Part shown: piece after piece, positions 26,993 to 34,945 of the stretch
How the letters are laid out: each line of letters opens with the position of its first letter
How positions within the stretch are numbered: the stretch's first letter is position 1
From: Pseudonocardiaceae bacterium YIM PH 21723
Lineage (GTDB): Bacteria > Actinomycetota > Actinomycetes > Mycobacteriales > Pseudonocardiaceae
NCBI GenBank assembly: GCA_003600225.1
Contig: QZFT01000100.1
Coordinates: 1 to 64,000, forward strand
DNA: 64,000 bases
Reading direction: 5' to 3'
Translations under genes and position numbers: made by a program
Notes under the pieces: model-generated
Database searches by the model: none
What the model was told of the DNA's origin: nothing
Seen by the model: only the letters and a program-made list of their open reading frames with translations

Positions 26993-27280
26993 TCAGGCCT
27001 CGACCAGCTTGAGGATGGTCGGCGGCTCGGTGAGCAGGCCGTCCAGCGCCGGGCCGATCTTCTGCAGGTGCGGGGTCTGGAAGTGCAGGTCCAGGTCCTC
27101 CTTGCTGCGCCACAGTTCGACGAGCACGACGTAGCTGTCGTCGGACGGGTCGATGTAGGGCCGGTACTCGATGCAGCCCTCTTCCTCCAGGGTGGGCGGG
27201 ACCGCTTCGCGCAGCACCGCGAACACCTGGTCACGCTTGCCTTCCGCGACGCGGAACTTGGCAACGACGTGCAGCGTCAT
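26993..27280 (-). CDS. ABM-domain putative quinol monooxygenase (YgiN-like)
   Basis: A 95-residue ferredoxin-like alpha/beta protein (MTLHVVAKFRVAEGKRDQV, LEEEGCIEYRPYIDPSDDS, VVLVELWRSKEDLDLHFQTP). Family members are small dimeric monooxygenases acting on quinols or polyketide rings without cofactors. ATG 27280 is chosen because GGAGG lies six bases upstream; an ATG two codons earlier overlaps that ribosome site. It is divergent from the acyl-CoA dehydrogenase gene, with 85 bp between the starts. Confidence 0.85.
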   Translation of the reverse strand: MTLHVVAKFRVAEGKRDQVFAVLREAVPPTLEEEGCIEYRPYIDPSDDSYVVLVELWRSKEDLDLHFQTPHLQKIGPALDGLLTEPPTILKLVEA

Positions 27281-27365
27281 ATCCATCCTCCGGTGATAGA
27301 TCGTCTTCCAGCCTGCCAGGTGAGAGGACTTCCAGCGCGGCCTACTCAACGGTAACTTGCAGGGC

Positions 27366-28511
27366 ATGAAACGGTCGATCTACGGATCCGAACACGAGCT
27401 GTTCCGGGCGAGCGTGCGCGAGTTCGCGCAGCGGCACCTGTTCCCCAACCGGGAGCGTTTCATCGCCGAGCACGGCCTCGACCGCGCCGTCTGGCTGGCC
27501 GCCGGCGAGCAGGGGCTGCTCGGGCTGGAGGTCCCGGAGGAGTTCGGCGGGGGCGGCGCCGAGGACTACCGATTCACCGCGATCCTGGCCGAGGAGCTGG
27601 GCCGGGTCAGCGCGGGTTTCGCCTCCTCGATCGGCATCCACCATTACGTGGTCGCGCCCTACCTGGTGCAGCTGACCAGCGATGAGCAGCGCACACGCTG
27701 GCTGCCGAAGTTCGTCACCGGCGAGATCGTCACCGCGCTGGCGATGACCGAGCCGTCCGGCGGTTCGGATGTGGCCGCGCTGCGCACGACGGCGGTGCGC
27801 AGCGGCGACGACTGGGTGATCAACGGATCCAAGACGTTCATCACCAACGGCTCCAGCGCGGACCTGGTGCTGGTCGCCGCGCGGACCGCGCCGGAGAAGA
27901 AGGCCAAGGGCATCAGCCTGTTCGCCGTGGAGGCGGGCACCGAGGGCTTCGACAACGGCCGGGTGCTGGACAAGATCGGCCAGATGGAGTCGGACACCGC
28001 GGAGCTGTTCTTCAAGGACGTGCGGGTACCCGCGGAGAACCTGATCGGCGAGCTGGACCGGGGCTTCATCCACATGATGGAGCGGCTGCCCGCCGAGCGG
28101 CTGGGCGTGGCGTTGAACAACCTGGGCAACACGGCGCAGATCCTCGCGGAGACCATCGAGTACGCGAAGGAACGGGCCGCCTTCGGGCAGGCGATCGGCT
28201 CGCACCAGCACAACAAGTTCCTGCTCGCCGACCTGGTGACCAGGCTGGACGTGACGACCGCGTTCGTGGACGCCTGCGTGGACGCCCGGGTGCGGGGCGA
28301 GCTGACCGCGGTGGACGCGGCGAAGGCGAAGCTGTGGACCTCGGACATCCAGAACGCGGTGATCGACGCCTGCGTACAGCTGCACGGCGGATACGGCTAC
28401 ATGAAGGAGTACCGGGTGGCGCAGGCCTGGGCCGATGCCCGGGTGACCCGGATCTGGGCCGGGTCCAACGAGATCATGAAGGAGATCATCGGGCGGGATC
28501 TGGGGTTCTAG
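27366..28511 (+). CDS. acyl-CoA dehydrogenase
   Basis: A 381-residue FAD flavoenzyme that oxidises an acyl-CoA to the enoyl-CoA. Visible are ALAMTEPSGGSDVAALRTTA (FAD and substrate loop), WVINGSKTFITNG, the DACVQLHGGYGYMKEY segment and the C-terminal RVTRIWAGSNEIMKEIIGR. The catalytic base is probably a Glu in the closing region, as in the medium- and long-chain groups, but I cannot fix chain-length preference. ATG 27366 starts MKRSIYGSEH. It is followed by a convergent terminator hairpin. Confidence 0.92.
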   Translation: MKRSIYGSEHELFRASVREFAQRHLFPNRERFIAEHGLDRAVWLAAGEQGLLGLEVPEEFGGGGAEDYRFTAILAEELGRVSAGFASSIGIHHYVVAPYLVQLTSDEQRTRWLPKFVTGEIVTALAMTEPSGGSDVAALRTTAVRSGDDWVINGSKTFITNGSSADLVLVAARTAPEKKAKGISLFAVEAGTEGFDNGRVLDKIGQMESDTAELFFKDVRVPAENLIGELDRGFIHMMERLPAERLGVALNNLGNTAQILAETIEYAKERAAFGQAIGSHQHNKFLLADLVTRLDVTTAFVDACVDARVRGELTAVDAAKAKLWTSDIQNAVIDACVQLHGGYGYMKEYRVAQAWADARVTRIWAGSNEIMKEIIGRDLGF

Positions 28512-28516
28512 CCGCT

Positions 28517-28559
28517 CCCTGGAGGCCTTCGAGAGCGGGAGCGTCGAAGGCCTCCAGGG
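28517..28559. terminator. bidirectional terminator hairpin between convergent genes
   Basis: Perfect 16-bp arms CCCTGGAGGCCTTCGA and TCGAAGGCCTCCAGGG flank an 11-base loop, between the acyl-CoA dehydrogenase stop and the convergent DUF397 stop. Palindromic placement suggests termination from both sides. Confidence 0.75.
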
Positions 28560-28568
28560 CGATCTCCC

Positions 28569-28754
28569 CTAGCCGCGGCCGGCGGCCTTGATGTCGTTGA
28601 GGAACACCGTCATGGTGGCCGCACGGAATCTCAGTACGGGGCCGCTCGCGTTCTTGCTGTCCCGCAGGAGCTGGGTATTGCCGTCCCACGCCATTTCGAC
28701 GCAGTTGGGCTGATCTCCTCCGGATCTTGAGCTTTTCCTCCAGATCGTCGCCAT
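28569..28754 (-). CDS. DUF397 domain protein
   Basis: A 61-residue DUF397 protein (IWRKSSRSGGDQPNCVEMAW, then a strand-rich tail ending FLNDIKAAGRG). DUF397 genes typically sit next to XRE-DUF5753 regulators in actinobacteria, as here, with 8 bp between the two genes. Known pairs such as those in Streptomyces influence development and antibiotic production. This pair's target is unknown. Confidence 0.9.
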   Translation of the reverse strand: MATIWRKSSRSGGDQPNCVEMAWDGNTQLLRDSKNASGPVLRFRAATMTVFLNDIKAAGRG

Positions 28755-28762
28755 GATGCCTC

Positions 28763-29629
28763 CTAGCTCGCTAGACGCTCCTTGACCGTAGCAATCAGGC
28801 GGCGGCTCTCTTCGGCATTACTCGACAGGTCAGCGACCCTTTCGAAGGTGCGTTGATACTTCAACGTGAGGTCAGGGTCGGTCACTAGGTCGTTCGCCCT
28901 GTTCATCTCCAGGAACGCCACCTTGTAGGGCTCCCCCTCGGCCCCCAAATGCTGATCGAATTGCAACAATGTGCAGTACACGCCGAGGCCCGGATGGGCA
29001 CCGATCCCGAACGGCAGGACCCGGATCTCCAGGGCGGGGTGCTCCCACAGCTCCAGCAGCCGGCACAGCTGCGCCAGTAGCACTTCCCGGCCGCCGACCA
29101 TCCGGTGCAGTGCCGCCTCATTGATCACGAAGGTGATGCGCCGACCGGATTCGAGCATGGCTCGCTGCCGCTCGGCGCGAAGCTCCACCAGCCGCTCGAC
29201 CACCCCGGCCACCGGGGGCTCAAGCCCCGCCGCGAGCAGCGCCCGCTGGTACTCGCGGGTCTGCAGCAGACCGGGGATGACCTCCGCCTCGTACGAGCTG
29301 ATCTCCGAGCTCTCGGACTCCAGCCGCAGGTAGTCGGCGAACTCCTTGGGCGCGGCGGCGATGTAGCCGGCATCGCGCTTCTCCTTGGAGATCTCCTCGG
29401 CGAGCGCGACCAGCCTGCGGGCGGGTTCCGGCTCGCACCCGTACACCGCGGTCAGCGCGAGCACGGTCGTCGGCTTGGCCCGGTTCTTCACCGTCTCGAT
29501 GAACCACAGGGCGGACGTCGTCAGGTGCGCGGCAGCGGCGGCCTCCTTGTAGGTCCTGAATCCCGCAGCCAGCCGCGCGGCCCGGAGATCGAGCGCGAGC
29601 GTGATCTGCTTCGCCGACACGCCAGTCAT
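28763..29629 (-). CDS. XRE family helix-turn-helix / DUF5753 regulator
   Basis: A 288-residue regulator. Residues about 8-65 form the helix-turn-helix (LRAARLAAGFRTYKEAAAAA, LTTSALWFIE), and the rest is DUF5753, including EAEVIPGLLQTREYQRALL and ALEIRVLPFGIGAHPGLG. ATG 29629 (MTGVSAKQI) is preferred, with AAAGGA upstream. A perfect TGCACAC-A-GTGTGCA site at 29653-29667 lies upstream and is a likely self-regulatory operator. It pairs with the following DUF397 gene. Confidence 0.9.
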   Translation of the reverse strand: MTGVSAKQITLALDLRAARLAAGFRTYKEAAAAAHLTTSALWFIETVKNRAKPTTVLALTAVYGCEPEPARRLVALAEEISKEKRDAGYIAAAPKEFADYLRLESESSEISSYEAEVIPGLLQTREYQRALLAAGLEPPVAGVVERLVELRAERQRAMLESGRRITFVINEAALHRMVGGREVLLAQLCRLLELWEHPALEIRVLPFGIGAHPGLGVYCTLLQFDQHLGAEGEPYKVAFLEMNRANDLVTDPDLTLKYQRTFERVADLSSNAEESRRLIATVKERLAS

Positions 29630-29652
29630 GCAATGAGTCCTTTGTTCTGTGT

Positions 29653-29667
29653 TGCACACAGTGTGCA
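29653..29667. promoter_or_regulatory. palindrome in the XRE promoter, probable operator
   Basis: TGCACAC and GTGTGCA around a central A lie 23 bp upstream of the XRE start. The divergent small-gene pair starts about 200 bp away, so the site may serve one or both. Seven-base arms also occur by chance, so the placement is the main support. Confidence 0.45.
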
Positions 29668-29867
29668 CGCTGCGTGCCCCATTGGTGTCACCGAGTCACC
29701 CTTCCGCGACTAGAGGCGCTAAATATTTAGTGGCTAGCCTTATAGCAGGGCTTGTCCCTGCGGGAGACGGCTCGCTAGACGCACCGACCGCCTCCCGTGC
29801 GGTGGCCCTGAACGCGGGCCATCCCACCGTTCAGCGCCACCGCACCACCGGCAAACAGGAAGACCAC

Positions 29868-30146
29868 TTGACTACCAACTACCGAATTCGCTGGCGCTAC
29901 CTGCCGGGCCAGCAGTGGGTCAAGGGCGGCCCGGAGCCCGTCGATCGACTGCCCGACATCGCCGAATTCGTGAAGGGCAAGGCCGCCGAACTGAACGCGC
30001 CGCGGACGGCCATCTGGTACGTGACCGCGTTGGTTCACCGCCCCGGCACCGCGACCGACGATCCGATCGGCTTCTGGGCCGCGACCCCGGGCCGGGACGA
30101 CTCCTACGAGATCAAGGAGCTGCTGCCGCCGGACGAGTTCTCATGA
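29868..30146 (+). CDS. small protein of unknown function
   Basis: A 92-residue soluble protein (NYRIRWRYLPGQQWVKGG, AIWYVTALVHRPGT, EIKELLPPDEFS). The start is probably TTG 29868, with AGGAAG just upstream; the frame is open further upstream without a ribosome site. Its stop overlaps the next gene start (ATGA). The pair is divergent from the XRE/DUF397 genes. I do not recognise the family. Confidence 0.6.
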   Translation: MTTNYRIRWRYLPGQQWVKGGPEPVDRLPDIAEFVKGKAAELNAPRTAIWYVTALVHRPGTATDDPIGFWAATPGRDDSYEIKELLPPDEFS

Positions 30147-30475
30147 CCCGGGTGCTGATCGAGCAGCTGTCGGCGGTCACGCTGATCGGACTGCTCTACG
30201 CGGCGATCGCCGCGATCCGCCGGGCCGTCCAGCGCAGCCGGGAGCGGGCGACCGTGGAGCTGTACAACGCGATGCATCGGCTGGTCACCGCCCTGCCCCT
30301 GTCCGACTCCGACGAGCCGACCCCGAGCGGCACCGTCGAGGCTCGCACGCCGTCACCCCCGAACGTGCGAGTGCTGGGCCTGCCGCACCTCCCACCCCCC
30401 GGACACACCGAGGTGCGGCAGGCCGCCCTGCCGCGACAGCGTCAGCCGGGAGCGGAATCGGCCCACCCCGGGTAA
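30143..30475 (+). CDS. small membrane-anchored protein of unknown function
   Basis: A 110-residue protein with one N-terminal hydrophobic segment (LSAVTLIGLLYAAIAAI), a basic juxtamembrane region (RRAVQRSRERATVELY) and a Pro-rich C-terminal half. It is coupled to the upstream 92-residue gene by an ATGA overlap. Function not recognised; membrane location is inferred. Confidence 0.55.
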   Translation: MTRVLIEQLSAVTLIGLLYAAIAAIRRAVQRSRERATVELYNAMHRLVTALPLSDSDEPTPSGTVEARTPSPPNVRVLGLPHLPPPGHTEVRQAALPRQRQPGAESAHPG

Positions 30476-30546
30476 TCGGATAACGCGGCGGCCCTGCGAC
30501 GACCCCGCAAAGAGATCCTCTTCCTGTCACACATTGGCCCGATCGG

Positions 30547-30927
30547 ATGAGATTGCCGATATGGGTGATCGCTGTGGAAAACAAGTCGCAAGGCGGCACC
30601 GGGGAAGCGCTATCAAGCGGAAATGCCGAGTCGACTAATACGCATTTTACATTTGACATCGGTGTCATACACCAGTCCGCCGCACACCCTCGCCGGCCTG
30701 AGCTTGACAGATCAGCCACAGGGCTGTCAGCTGGCAATATGGCCCTGTTGACCATAGCGGGCAGGCTACATGTCGCACTATACGAATGCGCGCAAGCCAT
30801 AGACAAAGCGAACCCTGGAAAAGTTTTCATATTCATCGGCGAGGCCGCCCGCCGGATATATTGGTTTCCGAATTACTGTACGCTTTTCCAGCAGGGGGAC
30901 ATTTCCCACATGGGAGGCGTATTGTGA
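30547..30927 (+). CDS. possible small protein coupled to secA2, AT-richer than neighbours
   Basis: An open frame of 126 codons. Its stop (TGA 30925-30927) overlaps the secA2 GTG start (GTGA), which suggests translational coupling. Codon third positions are much less GC-biased than in neighbouring genes, and the first half looks non-coding. The second half (ALLTIAGRLHVALYECAQAI, VFIFIGEAARRIYWFPNY) looks more protein-like. An internal start such as the ATG near residue 65 is possible. Family unknown. Confidence 0.4.
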   Translation: MRLPIWVIAVENKSQGGTGEALSSGNAESTNTHFTFDIGVIHQSAAHPRRPELDRSATGLSAGNMALLTIAGRLHVALYECAQAIDKANPGKVFIFIGEAARRIYWFPNYCTLFQQGDISHMGGVL

Positions 30928-33260
30928 GGCGTTTCGCCGAACGAATTCGGCGGTTCATGCAGCGACCGGGCACCGTGGATCTGGGCAGGGCCTGGCCGGT
31001 GGTCCGCGCGGCGACCGCCGCGGAGGATTCCTTCCGGGGGCTGACCGACGCGGCGATCCAGGCGGAGCTGGCCAGGCTGCGGCGGACGGACGGAGCGGCG
31101 CCCGCCCGGGACGAGTCGATCGCGTTCTGCGCACTCGCCAGGGAGGTCGCCCGCCGGACGCTGGGCCAGCGGCCGTTCGACGTGCAACTGCTGGCCGTGG
31201 CATCGATGCTCAGCGGGCGGGTAGTGGAGATGGCCACCGGCGAGGGCAAGACGCTCGTCGGCGCCATCACCGCGGCCGGATTCGTGCTGCGCGGCCGATC
31301 GGTGCACGTGGTCGCCATGAACGACTACCTGGCGCGGCGGGACGCGGAGTGGATGCGTCCCCTGCTGACGGCGCTCGGGGCGAGCGTGGCCTGGATCGAC
31401 CAGCACTCCGATGACGACGCGCGGCGCACCGCCTACCGCGCCGACGTCACCTACGCACCCGTGGCCGAACTCGGGTTCGACGTGCTCCGTGACCGGATGC
31501 GGGTCGACCCCGCCGAGCTGGTGGTCCCCATTCCCGACGTGGCACTCGTCGACGAGGTGGACTCCGTCCTGGTCGACGAGGCCCGGGTCCCGCTGGTGCT
31601 CGCCGGCTCGACGGAGCTGCCCCGGCCGGATCCGGTGGTGACCGAGGTGGTGGCGGGGCTGCGCGAGCAGACGGACTACGAGGTCGACGACGAGCGGCGC
31701 AACGTCCACCTCACCGAGGCCGGGCTGGACCGCGTGGAGCAGGCGCTGGGCGGGGTCGACCTGTACCTCGGGGAGAACGTCGCCCTGCTGACCGAGGTGA
31801 ACCTCGCGCTGCACGCACGGGCACTGCTGGTGCGGGACGTCGACTACCTGGTCCGGGACGACAGCGTCAAACTGATCAGCGCCAGCCGGGGCCGGATCGC
31901 CCGGCTCCAGCGATGGCCCGACGGCCTGCAGGCCGCGGTGGAGGCCAAGGAACGGGTGCCATCCAGCCCTGCGGGCGAGATCCTCGATTCGATGATCGTG
32001 CAGGCGCTCATCTCCCGCTACGCCACGATCTGCGGGATGAGCGGCACCGCGGTGGCCATCTCCGAGCAGCTCTGGGAGTTCTACGAACTGCACTGCGGGC
32101 GCATCGACACGAACGTGCCCTGCGTTCGGGACGATGAGCCCGACCGCCTCCACCTGACCGCGGCGGACAAGCTCGAGGCGCTGGTCCAGCACGTGCGCGA
32201 GCGGTATCAGGCCGGGCAACCGGTGCTGGTGGGCACGCGCAGCGTCGCCGAGTCCGAGGAGGTGGCCGGGGCCCTGGAGCTGGTGGGGGTTCCCGGCGTG
32301 GTGCTCAACGCCCGCAACGACGCCGAAGAGGCCCTGATCGTTTCCCGGGCGGGCGAGGCAGGGCGGGTCACGATCTCCACCCAGATGACCGGGCGCGGCA
32401 CGGACATCCGGCTGGGCGGGGCGGACGGAGTGGACCACGACCGGGTAGCCGGACTCGGCGGATTGCGGGTCGTCGGCTTCGGCCGGTACCACACCGGCAG
32501 GCTGGACGATCAGCTCCGCGGCCGGGCGGGGCGGCAGGGGGATCCGGGCAGTTCCGTGTTCTTCACCAGTCTGGAGGACGAGATCGTGCGTGACTTCGTC
32601 CCCGGTCACCGGCCTCCCACCGTCGTCGACGGCGAGGGTGTCGTGCACGACGGTCTGGCCCAGATGACGGTGGATCACGCTCAGCGCGTCGCCGAGGGCG
32701 CGCACCTGGACACCCAGCGCACCACCTGGTGCTATCACCAGCTGATCGGAATCCAGCGGGCCGCCGTCCTGGAACACCGCGATGACGTGCTGCACCGCGA
32801 CGCCGCGGTGGAACTGCTCCGCACCCGGCGCCCGGAGCGTTACGCGGAGGCCGTCGCCAGGGTCGGCGAGGCGGTGGTGGCCGGCGCCGCCCGGTCGATC
32901 GTGTTACACCATCTCGATCGGATCTGGGTCGATCACCTGGCATACCTGGACGAGATCCGCGAGGGCATCCACCTGCGCGCGCTGGCCAGGGAGGCCCCGC
33001 TGCACGAGTTCCATCGCATCGCCACCGAGGAGTTCCCCCGGCTGCTCCCGGCCGCACACGACGCGGCGGAGGCCACGTTCGCGGAGGCCGAGATCGGCCC
33101 GGACGGCGTCGATCTCGAGTCGCTCGGGCTGCGCAGGCCCAATTCGACCTGGACCTACATGATCACCGACAACCCCTATGGAACTCCGGAGGAACGATTC
33201 TTGGAATACATCGGAGCCGGTTTGCGTGACGGTGCCGTTCGACTCGGCCTTCGCCATTGA
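30924..33260 (+). CDS. secA2: accessory Sec translocase ATPase SecA2
   Basis: A 778-residue SecA-type motor, shorter than housekeeping SecA. Walker A is TGEGKT (105-110), and the DEVDSVLVDEARVPLVLAG block, QMTGRGTDIRLGG and LRGRAGRQGDPGSS follow in the expected order. It lacks the C-terminal zinc-binding SecB tail. In mycobacteria SecA2 exports a small set of proteins with the SecYEG channel. GTG 30924 has GGGAGG seven bases upstream. No substrate is identified here; the coupled upstream frame is the obvious candidate to test. Confidence 0.9.
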   Translation: MRRFAERIRRFMQRPGTVDLGRAWPVVRAATAAEDSFRGLTDAAIQAELARLRRTDGAAPARDESIAFCALAREVARRTLGQRPFDVQLLAVASMLSGRVVEMATGEGKTLVGAITAAGFVLRGRSVHVVAMNDYLARRDAEWMRPLLTALGASVAWIDQHSDDDARRTAYRADVTYAPVAELGFDVLRDRMRVDPAELVVPIPDVALVDEVDSVLVDEARVPLVLAGSTELPRPDPVVTEVVAGLREQTDYEVDDERRNVHLTEAGLDRVEQALGGVDLYLGENVALLTEVNLALHARALLVRDVDYLVRDDSVKLISASRGRIARLQRWPDGLQAAVEAKERVPSSPAGEILDSMIVQALISRYATICGMSGTAVAISEQLWEFYELHCGRIDTNVPCVRDDEPDRLHLTAADKLEALVQHVRERYQAGQPVLVGTRSVAESEEVAGALELVGVPGVVLNARNDAEEALIVSRAGEAGRVTISTQMTGRGTDIRLGGADGVDHDRVAGLGGLRVVGFGRYHTGRLDDQLRGRAGRQGDPGSSVFFTSLEDEIVRDFVPGHRPPTVVDGEGVVHDGLAQMTVDHAQRVAEGAHLDTQRTTWCYHQLIGIQRAAVLEHRDDVLHRDAAVELLRTRRPERYAEAVARVGEAVVAGAARSIVLHHLDRIWVDHLAYLDEIREGIHLRALAREAPLHEFHRIATEEFPRLLPAAHDAAEATFAEAEIGPDGVDLESLGLRRPNSTWTYMITDNPYGTPEERFLEYIGAGLRDGAVRLGLRH

Positions 33261-33363
33261 CCATATGAGGAGTGAGGTCCTCGCGGGAGCGCGAGCGATG
33301 ACCGAGATCGCCGTCGATCAGGAGGCCACGATCATCCGGGCCGACGTCCGGCGGCAGTGATGG

Positions 33364-34296
33364 TCAGGATCCCGACCACGCGTCGTAGTCCGACCACGCC
33401 TGCAGCACTCCGGGGGACACGAATCGCCGGTTCTCCCCGGTGACCGGATCCACGAACGACAGCTCCCTGGCCAGCAGCTGCAACGGCCGCCGGTAGTCGT
33501 CGAGTTCCGTGTCCTGGAGGACCGGGTAGAAGGTGTCGCCCAGGATCGGGATGCCGAGCCCACTCAGGTGCAGCCGCAGCTGGTGCGTGCGCCCGGTGGC
33601 GGGCACCAGCCGGTACCGCCCCAGATCACCACGGGATTCGAGCAGCGAGATGTGGGTCTCCGCGTTGGGCTCGCCGGGTTCCTCGAACGCGGCGATCACC
33701 CCGCGCTCCTTCATGATCCGGCTGCGGACGGTGCGCGGAAGTTCGAGGCCGGGCAGCACCGGGGCGATGGCCTCGTACTCCTTGTGCACGCGGCGGTCGC
33801 GGAACAGGGTCTGGTACCGGCCGCGCACGGTCGGTTCGACCACGAACATCAGCAGCCCGGCGGTGACCCGGTCCAGCCGGTGCGCGGGAGTGAGGTCGGG
33901 CAGGTCCAGCTGCGTGCGCAGCCGGACCAGGGCGGTCTCCAGGATGTGCCTGCCGCGCGGGATGGTGGCCAGGAAGTGTGGCTTGTGCACGACCAGCAGC
34001 AGCTCGTCGCGGTGCACGATCTCCATCTCGAACGGCACCGGCGGCTCGTCCGGCAGGTCGCGGTGGAACCAGATGTCGGCGCCGGGGACGAACTCGGCGT
34101 CCAGCCCGAGCGGTCCCTCGCGGGTGACGATCCGGCCTTCGGACAGCATCTCGGCGATCCGCGCCGGGTCGACCCGGGGCAGCCGCTCGATCAGGTGCTC
34201 GCGCACCGTCAGCCAGTGGCCGTCCTCGGGCATCCGCATCCGTACCGGGTCCAGCCCGTGCCGCTGTGGCAGCGGCGGCCGCTGCTTGCGTCGCAC
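33364..34296 (-). CDS. RluA-family RNA pseudouridine synthase
   Basis: A 310-residue enzyme that isomerises uridine to pseudouridine in RNA. It contains the RluA motif AHRLDRVTAG with catalytic Asp142, preceded by VVHKPHFLATIPRGRH (motif I) and followed by HKEYEAIAPVLPG and ATGRTHQLRLHLSGLGIPILG (motif III). An S4-like N-terminal region precedes the catalytic domain. Its target (ribosomal or transfer RNA) cannot be read from the sequence. It stands as a single gene. Confidence 0.92.
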   Translation of the reverse strand: MRRKQRPPLPQRHGLDPVRMRMPEDGHWLTVREHLIERLPRVDPARIAEMLSEGRIVTREGPLGLDAEFVPGADIWFHRDLPDEPPVPFEMEIVHRDELLLVVHKPHFLATIPRGRHILETALVRLRTQLDLPDLTPAHRLDRVTAGLLMFVVEPTVRGRYQTLFRDRRVHKEYEAIAPVLPGLELPRTVRSRIMKERGVIAAFEEPGEPNAETHISLLESRGDLGRYRLVPATGRTHQLRLHLSGLGIPILGDTFYPVLQDTELDDYRRPLQLLARELSFVDPVTGENRRFVSPGVLQAWSDYDAWSGS

Positions 34297-34387
34297 CCCC
34301 GAAGCCTAGTTAAAGGTCGACGCCGCGGACGCAGGCGGGAGGAGATCCGTCTGCGGCCACGGCGTCGTGGGGGCCGATAGGCAGTCT

Positions 34388-34636
34388 TCAGAGGCCGAGC
34401 TGGTTCTGGCCGATCGGGGTGATCTCGACCGGGACCATCTGCCCGGCGGGCGCGGTCTTCGCGGCGCGGATCATCCCGGCGGCGAAGAGTTTCTGGGCGG
34501 CCGTGTGGTCGCACCAGTGGCCGTCGATGCGGAGATCGCACGCACAGCCGGACACCATCTGTGCGGTTCCCGCGGCGATCGCTCGAAGAATTGCCCGCTC
34601 GCGGAAGCTGATCTCACTCACTAGCGCACTGGACAT
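34388..34636 (-). CDS. small winged-helix-like protein of unknown function
   Basis: An 82-residue protein (FRERAILRAIAAGTAQMVSG, DLRIDGHWCDHTAAQKLFAA) that reads like a small winged helix with two cysteines in GCAC and a WCD. ATG 34636 is chosen for the AGGAG eight bases upstream; the frame is open further upstream. Such small proteins are frequent in mobile or regulatory contexts in actinobacteria. No definite family. Confidence 0.6.
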   Translation of the reverse strand: MSSALVSEISFRERAILRAIAAGTAQMVSGCACDLRIDGHWCDHTAAQKLFAAGMIRAAKTAPAGQMVPVEITPIGQNQLGL

Positions 34637-34945
34637 CGGTGTTGCTCCTTGCTGGAGGGTCTCACGGTGGAGAGACCCGGCACGCTCTGGGTTATGACGC
34701 GAACCACATCGTCGTATGTCCACTTCTAACGACATGGTTGGCGATGGTTTACGGCTTTGTCGTCACAATTTGGAGTTTATGACCCGTTTAGGTTACTCGC
34801 TTCGGGGGAAGACTCACCGTCCGGGGTGTCATACCAATCACATATAGCGACCGAACCCGCGCTTACCCTCGACACGAAAGTCATCGGATGGCGGCGCGGT
34901 AGCGTTAGCCGGGGACTTCCATTACGGCCAAGGGGGCACACGATC

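Noticed and set aside
33265-33360. 31-codon frame directly after secA2
   Set aside because: No clear ribosome site and too short to judge; possibly a small protein but not supported.
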